Part shown: positions 39,541-44,171 of the stretch, piece after piece | Layout: the number at the start of each line of letters is the position of its first letter | How positions within the stretch are numbered: the stretch's first letter is position 1 | DNA from: Nonomuraea turkmeniaca | Lineage (GTDB): Bacteria; Actinomycetota; Actinomycetes; Streptosporangiales; Streptosporangiaceae | DNA: 44,171 bases | Assembly: GCF_005889735.1 (NCBI RefSeq) | Contig: NZ_VCKY01000068.1 | Coordinates: forward strand, 1 to 44,171 | Direction: 5' to 3' | Notes under the pieces: generated by a model | Databases searched by the model: none | Told to the model about the DNA's origin: nothing | Seen by the model: only the letters and a program-made list of their open reading frames with translations | Translations under genes and position numbers: made by a program

Positions 39541-40662
39541 ATGAGCTGGAACGCGCGAGCGCTCGAGGTGCTGGCGGCGGGGCCGCCGACGCCGCTGGTC
39601 GACTTCCCCGTGCCGACCCCTGGGGTCAGGCTGCTGCTGAAGGACGAGTCGGCGCAGCCGACAGGGAGCCTGCGGCACCGGCATGCCAGGGCGCTGTTCC
39701 GGCAGGCCGTCCTCGACGGGCTGGTCGGCGAGGGCACGACCGTGGTGGAGGCGACGGGCGGGAATGCCGCGGTGGCGCAGGCATGGTTCGCGCGGCGGCT
39801 CGGGTTGCCGTACGTCGTGGTCATGCCGGGCGAGCGCAGCGAGGCGCGGGCGCGGGCGGTGGAGGCGCTGGGTGGGGAGTGCAGGTTCGTGACGCCGCCC
39901 CTGGCGATCTACGACGCGGCCCGGGAGATCGACGGGCACTTTCTCGACCAGTTCGGGCGGGCGGCGCAGCATGACCTGGCGGAGGAGCTGTTCGGCCAGG
40001 TGCGGCCGGACTGGGTGGTGACGGGCGCCGGCACCGGCGCGACCTCCGCCACCCTCGGTCACTGGCTACGCTCCCACCACCCGGCCGGCGGTTCCACACC
40101 GAGCGCCGCTGACGCCTCCACACCGAGCGCCGCTGACGCCTCCACACCGAGCGCCAGCGACGCTCCCACACCGAGCGCCGCCGACGCCCCCACCCCAGGC
40201 GCGGCCTCGGGGAGCGCCGGTGGAAGGCGGTGCCGGGTCGCCGTCGCGGATCCGGAGAACTCGGCCTATTTCCCCGGATGGACCCTCGACAGCCCCGACT
40301 ACTCGACCGGCATGCCCTCCCGCATCGAAGGCATCGGCCGGCCGCGCATCGAGCCCGGCTTCCGTCCCGACCTCGTCGACCTGGTCATCCCCGTGCCGGA
40401 CGCGGCGAGCGTGGCGGCGGCCAGGCGCATCAGGGAGGTGACGGGGCTGCCGGTGGGCGGCTCATCGGGCACCGCGCTCTGGGCGGCACTGGAGCTGGTC
40501 GAGCGGATGCGTGCCAGAGACGAGACCGGCACGATCGTCTCGCTGATCGGCGACGCCGCCGACCGGCATCTGGCGACGTACCACGACGACGGCTGGGCCG
40601 CGGGCAAGGGTCTCGATGTCGGCAAGCACCTGGACGAGCTGCGCCGCCGCACCACCGTTTAG
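39541..40662 (+). CDS. CysK2-like PLP-fold protein lacking the Schiff-base lysine
   Basis: 373 residues of fold-type II PLP enzyme type (cysteine synthase family), nearest in pattern to CysK2-type O-phosphoserine enzymes. Anchors: PLVDFPV start, LLLKDESAQPTGS, TVVEATGGNAAVAQAWFA, phosphate loop TGAGTGATSATLG, and GLPVGGSSGTALWAA. The motif that should read PTGSLKHR, with the PLP-binding Lys, reads PTGSLRHR; R45 is encoded by CGG at 39673-39675. Ordinary PLP chemistry through an internal aldimine should be impossible. A repetitive 40-residue Ser/Thr/Pro/Ala insert lies at 184-225. ATG at 39541 follows GGGTGGG. It is either a pseudoenzyme or a decaying gene with an intact frame. Confidence 0.8.
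   Translation: MSWNARALEVLAAGPPTPLVDFPVPTPGVRLLLKDESAQPTGSLRHRHARALFRQAVLDGLVGEGTTVVEATGGNAAVAQAWFARRLGLPYVVVMPGERSEARARAVEALGGECRFVTPPLAIYDAAREIDGHFLDQFGRAAQHDLAEELFGQVRPDWVVTGAGTGATSATLGHWLRSHHPAGGSTPSAADASTPSAADASTPSASDAPTPSAADAPTPGAASGSAGGRRCRVAVADPENSAYFPGWTLDSPDYSTGMPSRIEGIGRPRIEPGFRPDLVDLVIPVPDAASVAAARRIREVTGLPVGGSSGTALWAALELVERMRARDETGTIVSLIGDAADRHLATYHDDGWAAGKGLDVGKHLDELRRRTTV
40093..40188 (+). repeat. Four 24-bp tandem repeats inside the CysK2-like gene
   Basis: Units at 40093-40116, 40117-40140, 40141-40164 and 40165-40188, then a degenerate fifth. The first two are identical; each encodes STPSAADA or a close variant. The insert falls between the PLP phosphate loop and the next strand, a surface position, so it probably forms a flexible loop that grew by slippage. 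Confidence 0.9.
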
Positions 40663-41411
40663 TGCAATGCGTGGCTGACCCAGACGTTCGGCTCCACATA
40701 GACAGCGTGGTCGTGCTCGACCGAGCAGTGCACCGGGCTCAGCGCGCCCGGCACCTCGACGGCGCCCGTGCGGTCGAACGGCAGGTCGGACCAGGTCCGC
40801 CACTCCGCCGGCGTGCCCGCGACCACCATCGACCGCGGCGCCACCTTGACGATCTTGCCGCCCGCCCGTACGTGCACCCGCAACCACGCGTCGTACGGCA
40901 GCCCGTCCTCGCGGGTGCGGAAGGCGTACTCGCTCATCGGGGTGTGTGGTTCGAGGTGCTTCATGTTCGGCCGAACCGGCGCGACCAGCTCGCTGAAGCC
41001 GTGGCGGGCGGCACGCTCCCGCATCGCCGCCAGCATCACCGACGACAGTCCCTTGCCCTGCAGGTCGGGGCGGACGGTGATCTCCAGGGCGGAGACGGCG
41101 TCGGGTCGCGTGCCGCGTTCGCGGGTCAGCCAGCCCCGCCTGACCACGCCGTCCCATCCGTCGTCGGGCAGCTCGGCCCCGCCCGCCCGGTACGGGATCA
41201 TGCACGCCCTGGCCACCAGCCGGCCGGGCTGGGTGTCGTCGTCCGCCACCAGAACGTACTCGGGGTAGGCCGTGTCGGCGAACGGGTAGAACAGGTCGGC
41301 GATCGGATCCTGGAACATGAACACGGGCCACGTGCTCTCCATGTTCCACAACACCGGCCCGAACTCGGGGCGCTCGGCGAGGGTCGTGATCTTTAGCGGC
41401 ATGCCGAGCAT
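40659..41411 (-). CDS. GNAT family N-acetyltransferase
   Basis: 250 residues from ATG 41411; GTG 41417 and ATG 41402 are alternatives in frame, and no start has a clear ribosome site. The fold core is VSALEITVRPDLQGKGLSSVMLA, split at the acetyl-CoA loop DLQGKGLS. The N-terminal region (ESTWPVFMFQDPIADLFYP) and C-terminal AVYVEPNVWVSHALH resemble uncharacterised actinobacterial GNATs. Its stop codon shares two bases with the stop of the convergent CysK2-like gene (TTAG at 40659-40662). Confidence 0.82.
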   Translation of the reverse strand: MLGMPLKITTLAERPEFGPVLWNMESTWPVFMFQDPIADLFYPFADTAYPEYVLVADDDTQPGRLVARACMIPYRAGGAELPDDGWDGVVRRGWLTRERGTRPDAVSALEITVRPDLQGKGLSSVMLAAMRERAARHGFSELVAPVRPNMKHLEPHTPMSEYAFRTREDGLPYDAWLRVHVRAGGKIVKVAPRSMVVAGTPAEWRTWSDLPFDRTGAVEVPGALSPVHCSVEHDHAVYVEPNVWVSHALH

Positions 41412-41479
41412 TCTCACATCACCATTTGCCGGTAAGCGCGTGATTTATCAGCGCATTACCGTGCGCTAGCGTCAGCGGC

Positions 41480-42970
41480 ATGACGGAACTTGACCCCAGG
41501 TTGCGGGCGGTCACCGACCTCATGGTGGCCGAGGCCCGCGAGGGCGGCGGCAGGCACGAGTACGACGGCCGGATCCAGGACCTGTCACCGGCCGGCGTAG
41601 GGGGAGGGCTGGCGCGGCTCGGCGAGGGGGCCGCGCCGGCCGACCCGCACGACGCCGAGCACCTGAAGGTGTTCGAGGAGAGCCTGCGCTACCAGTTCGG
41701 GGAGCTGGAGCTGCATCGCAAGAACCCGATGCCGCACCTGTCGAACCTGGACCTCGCCTGCTACGACCGCGACTACGGCCCCGAGGCGGAGCGTGCCGCG
41801 GCGAAGGCGGCCCACCTCGCCCTCTGGCCGGACGCCGTGGACGGCGCGATCGCCTCGCTCGACCAGCTGAGCGCGCCGGTCGCGAAGTCCCTGCTGGGCG
41901 CGGCCCGAGGGCTGGCGGCCGGAGTCCAGGACGAGGCCGCGCTGGCCGCGCACGGCCGGCTCGTCGGGCACCTGGAACGCGCCGCGGCCGAGGGCGACCC
42001 AGACGCCTCGCTCGGTGGCGAGGCGCTGGCCAGGCTGATGGGGACGGCCGAGGGCCTGCCGGTGGACCTGGGCCGGCTGGCCGAGCGGGCCGACGCCGAG
42101 CGCGACCGGCTCATGGGGCTGCTCGCCGAGTCCTGCGCGCGGCTGGGACGCTCCGGGCCACCGCTGGACGTCGTGCGGGAGCTGGTCAAGGACCACCCCG
42201 ACGCGGACGGCGTGATCGAGGCGGCCAGGGCGGGCACCGAGAAGGCCATCGCGTTCACCCGTGAGAAGGACCTGGTGCCCTACCACGACGGCGAGTGCCT
42301 GGTCGGGCTGGCGCCCGAGTCGCGCCGCTGGGCCATGGCGATGATGTCCTGGAACTCGCCCGGCGAGCCCGAAGGCCCGTCCTGGTACCACATCACGCCG
42401 CCCAACGCCTCCTGGGCCGAGCAGGACCAGGAGGAATGGCTGGAGGTCTTCAGCCACACCACGCTTCCGGCGATCAATGTTCACGAGGTGGCGCCTGGGC
42501 ACTTCTCGCACGCCCGCGCGCTCCGCCGGGCGCCGTCGGAGGTGCGGCGGCTGCTGCAGTCGATGTCGTTCATCGAGGGGTGGGCGCACTATGCCGAGGA
42601 GTTGTGCGTCGAGGAGGGGTTCGAGGCCGACGATCCGCGCTTCGCGATCGGCGTGTGGGTGGAGGCGCTCATCCGCGTCACCCGGCTGGCCTGCGCCGTC
42701 GGCGTGCACACCGGCCAGATGACGGTCGAGGACGGTGCCAGGCGCTTCGAGTCGGACACGCATCTGGCCGGGCCGGCGGCGCTGGCGGAGGCCCAGCGGG
42801 CCACGTTCGACCCGACCTACGGCCGGTACACGTGGGGCAAGCTGCTCATCCTCGACCTGCGGGAGCGGGCGCGCAAGGAGTGGGGCACGGGCTTCACCGT
42901 GCAGCGCTTCCACAAGGCGCTGCTCGATCTCGGCTCACCGCCCCTGGGACTGATCGGCGCGATCCTGTAG
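41480..42970 (+). CDS. DUF885 family metallopeptidase-like protein
   Basis: 496 residues, alpha-helical, of the gluzincin-like DUF885 family. The zinc motif HEVAPGH places H335, E336 and H341, and the third-ligand helix appears as IEGWAHYAEELC. LVGLAPESRRW and DPTYGRYTWGKLLILDLRE are further family blocks. No signal peptide, so cytoplasmic. Family members are presumed carboxypeptidases; substrates are mostly unknown. ATG at 41480 fits family length (about 500-560 residues), slightly short at the N-terminus. The SDR gene starts 10 nt downstream. Confidence 0.87.
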   Translation: MTELDPRLRAVTDLMVAEAREGGGRHEYDGRIQDLSPAGVGGGLARLGEGAAPADPHDAEHLKVFEESLRYQFGELELHRKNPMPHLSNLDLACYDRDYGPEAERAAAKAAHLALWPDAVDGAIASLDQLSAPVAKSLLGAARGLAAGVQDEAALAAHGRLVGHLERAAAEGDPDASLGGEALARLMGTAEGLPVDLGRLAERADAERDRLMGLLAESCARLGRSGPPLDVVRELVKDHPDADGVIEAARAGTEKAIAFTREKDLVPYHDGECLVGLAPESRRWAMAMMSWNSPGEPEGPSWYHITPPNASWAEQDQEEWLEVFSHTTLPAINVHEVAPGHFSHARALRRAPSEVRRLLQSMSFIEGWAHYAEELCVEEGFEADDPRFAIGVWVEALIRVTRLACAVGVHTGQMTVEDGARRFESDTHLAGPAALAEAQRATFDPTYGRYTWGKLLILDLRERARKEWGTGFTVQRFHKALLDLGSPPLGLIGAIL

Positions 42971-42980
42971 CGTCGATCAC

Positions 42981-43802
42981 GTGCGCGAGCTCGTTGGCAA
43001 GGTTGCGGTGGTGACGGGCGCGGCCAGCGGCATCGGCCGGGCCCTGGCGCTGCGGTTAGCGGCCGAGGGGATGACGCTGATGCTGGCCGACGTCGACCAC
43101 GGCGGGCTCGCGGAGACGGCCGCGCTGGCCGGGGACGGCAAGGTGCTCACGCAGATCACCGACGTCTCCGACGCCGCCGCCGTCGCCCATCTCGCCGACC
43201 GGTGCTTCGGCGAGTTCGGGGCCGTGCACGTGCTCTGCAACAACGCCGGGGTCTACCAGGGCGGCCACATGTGGACCCGCAGCGAGGAGGACTTCGCCTG
43301 GCTGCTGGGCGTGAACCTGTGGGGCGTGCTGCACGCCGTCCGCGCATTCGTGCCGCGCATGATCGAACAGGACACCGAGGGACACATCATCAACACGGTG
43401 TCAGTGGCGGGGGTGTTCGCCGTGCCCGGGTCCGGCGGGTACACGGTCAGCAAGCACGCCGCCCTGGCCGCCTCCCAGTCGCTCGCCCAGGACCTGGCAG
43501 CCGTGGGCGCCAAGCTCCGCGTGACCGCCCTCTGCCCGGGGGCGGTCAGGACGCGGATCGCCGAGTCCGAACGTGTACGCCCGCCCGGCCTGGCCGGCAC
43601 CCCCACCCAGGACGAGCTGGAGGCGCTTGACCACGTCGGCAGGCGCGCGGCGGACGGCATCGATCCGTCCCGGGTGGCCGAACTGGCGGTGGAGGCCATC
43701 CGCGAGGAACGTTTCCTGGTGCTGACCGACCCCAAGCACGACGCCAGGCTCCGCCTGCAGACGGAGACCCTGCTGACCGGGCACCTGCCGTCCTACCAGT
43801 GA
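42981..43802 (+). CDS. Short-chain dehydrogenase/reductase
   Basis: 273 residues from GTG 42981. Classical SDR: TGAASGIGRALALRL for NAD(P), CNNAGVYQGG, catalytic Ser in NTVSVAG, and the YTVSK pair. Region after PGAVRTRI carries a substrate-loop insert (RPPGLAGTPTQDELEALD). It is probably co-transcribed with the DUF885 gene, 10 nt upstream. Substrate unknown. The 3' end overlaps the convergent last gene by 10 nt. Confidence 0.9.
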   Translation: MRELVGKVAVVTGAASGIGRALALRLAAEGMTLMLADVDHGGLAETAALAGDGKVLTQITDVSDAAAVAHLADRCFGEFGAVHVLCNNAGVYQGGHMWTRSEEDFAWLLGVNLWGVLHAVRAFVPRMIEQDTEGHIINTVSVAGVFAVPGSGGYTVSKHAALAASQSLAQDLAAVGAKLRVTALCPGAVRTRIAESERVRPPGLAGTPTQDELEALDHVGRRAADGIDPSRVAELAVEAIREERFLVLTDPKHDARLRLQTETLLTGHLPSYQ

Positions 43803-44171
43803 CGGTCGTGGGCGAGCACCCTGACCACGGTGCCGCTGCGCGGCTTGACCACCAGCCGCACCGCGTCCCCCGGCAGCACGTCCTCGTAGACGCCCTGCTC
43901 CACGCGGAACGCCCTGGCCTTCTCGGAGCTGCCGTCGTGGAGCGCGATGTAGTAGTCGCGCCGCGGCCCGTGCTCGCCGTGCGCCTCGACCTGGACCCAC
44001 CGCTTGACGACGTGCCCGGCCACCTCCTGGCGCTTGGGACCCGGCCGAGAGGCCTCGGCCGGTTCGATCTCCACCCCGTGCCAGCCACTGCCCGTGAAGA
44101 TCCACTCGTGCTCGGGGTTGAGGGGTGCGGCCTCAGGACCGGCGAGCTCCCGCCCGCGCTCGGTCGTCAGG
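43793..44171 (-). CDS. Hypothetical protein, C-terminal part (5' end outside window)
   Basis: The frame is open to the window edge, giving at least 125 residues. A GTG at 44074 could start a shorter product, but the upstream frame keeps gene-like composition (NPEHEWIFTGSGWHGVEI), so the real start probably lies outside. The main part, GHVVKRWVQVEAHGEHG then DYYIALHDGSSEKARAF and DVLPGDAVRLVVKP, looks like a small beta-barrel of the type seen in actinobacterial proteins labelled DUF7489. That label is from memory and uncertain. Overlaps the SDR by 10 nt. Confidence 0.55.
   Translation of the reverse strand, partial: LTTERGRELAGPEAAPLNPEHEWIFTGSGWHGVEIEPAEASRPGPKRQEVAGHVVKRWVQVEAHGEHGPRRDYYIALHDGSSEKARAFRVEQGVYEDVLPGDAVRLVVKPRSGTVVRVLAHDRHW

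Noticed and set aside
39213..40062. Minus-strand frames of 200-275 codons across the CysK2-like gene
   Set aside because: Arg/Pro-rich antisense frames; the plus strand carries clear PLP-fold motifs.
40093..40188. Repeat array considered as CRISPR
   Set aside because: Units are contiguous 24-mers without spacers and lie in frame in a coding sequence.

Overview
This is 44 kb of very GC-rich chromosomal DNA from a filamentous-type actinomycete. Codon third positions are almost all G or C, GTG starts are common, and the conserved core follows the gene order known from Mycobacterium and Streptomyces: tsaB-rimI-tsaD, groES-groEL1, ECF sigma (SigD/ShbA type), DUF5319, guaB, guaB3. Gene content and small intergenic repeats suggest the Streptosporangiaceae (Nonomuraea-like). 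That placement is inference; no rRNA or other marker is present.

Layout. 1-2024: end of a surface protein, its adjacent class F sortase and an APH-fold kinase. 2070-4196: t6A tRNA-modification genes tsaB and tsaD with rimI between them. 4394-8445 (minus strand): a 667-residue coiled-coil protein, a THUMP-like methyltransferase and a MarR regulator divergent from an NAD-epimerase-like gene (8535-9392). 9426-11628: the heat-shock groES-groEL1 operon with a textbook promoter, a CIRCE operator and a strong terminator. 11633-15104: an accessory block holding an N-terminally truncated ECF42-type sigma factor, a SnoaL-like protein, an HxlR regulator, a DUF7711-like protein, a small hypothetical protein and a GNAT. 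It occupies the place where whiB3 lies in Mycobacterium. 15307-20653: the sigma factor with a tiny translationally coupled partner, DUF5319, a LuxR/TrmB-type regulator, guaB and guaB3.

20693-26617 is a mixed region: Uma2 nuclease-like protein, TetR, L7/L12-like small protein, a full-length ECF42 sigma factor, an SDR, a DHFR-like reductase, a second APH-fold protein and a GNAT, with short repeats and one unexplained open frame. 26607-31303 is a coherent catabolic module. On the minus strand, agaS-nagA-pfkB-gatY encode deacetylase, deaminase/isomerase, sugar-phosphate kinase and class II aldolase, which is the complete intracellular route from N-acetylgalactosamine-6-phosphate to triose phosphates. 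A divergent DeoR regulator and a shared palindromic operator sit beside it. glpD and a DinB protein follow on the plus strand.

33613-39197 (minus strand) holds an envelope cluster: a transmembrane Ser/Thr kinase with a C-terminal repeat sensor, a beta-propeller lipoprotein directly downstream, then, after an intrinsic terminator, a secreted subtilase. 39300-44171 contains the wreck of a metallo-beta-lactamase-fold gene, a CysK2-like PLP-fold protein in which the Schiff-base lysine is replaced by arginine, a GNAT, a DUF885 metallopeptidase-like protein, an SDR and the end of an unknown gene.

I saw no tRNA, rRNA, CRISPR array, transposase, integrase or phage gene. The least ordinary items are the hendecad-to-heptad coiled-coil protein, the lysine-less CysK2 homologue, the start-codon hairpin of nagA, the decapitated sigma factor and the small sigma-coupled ORF.
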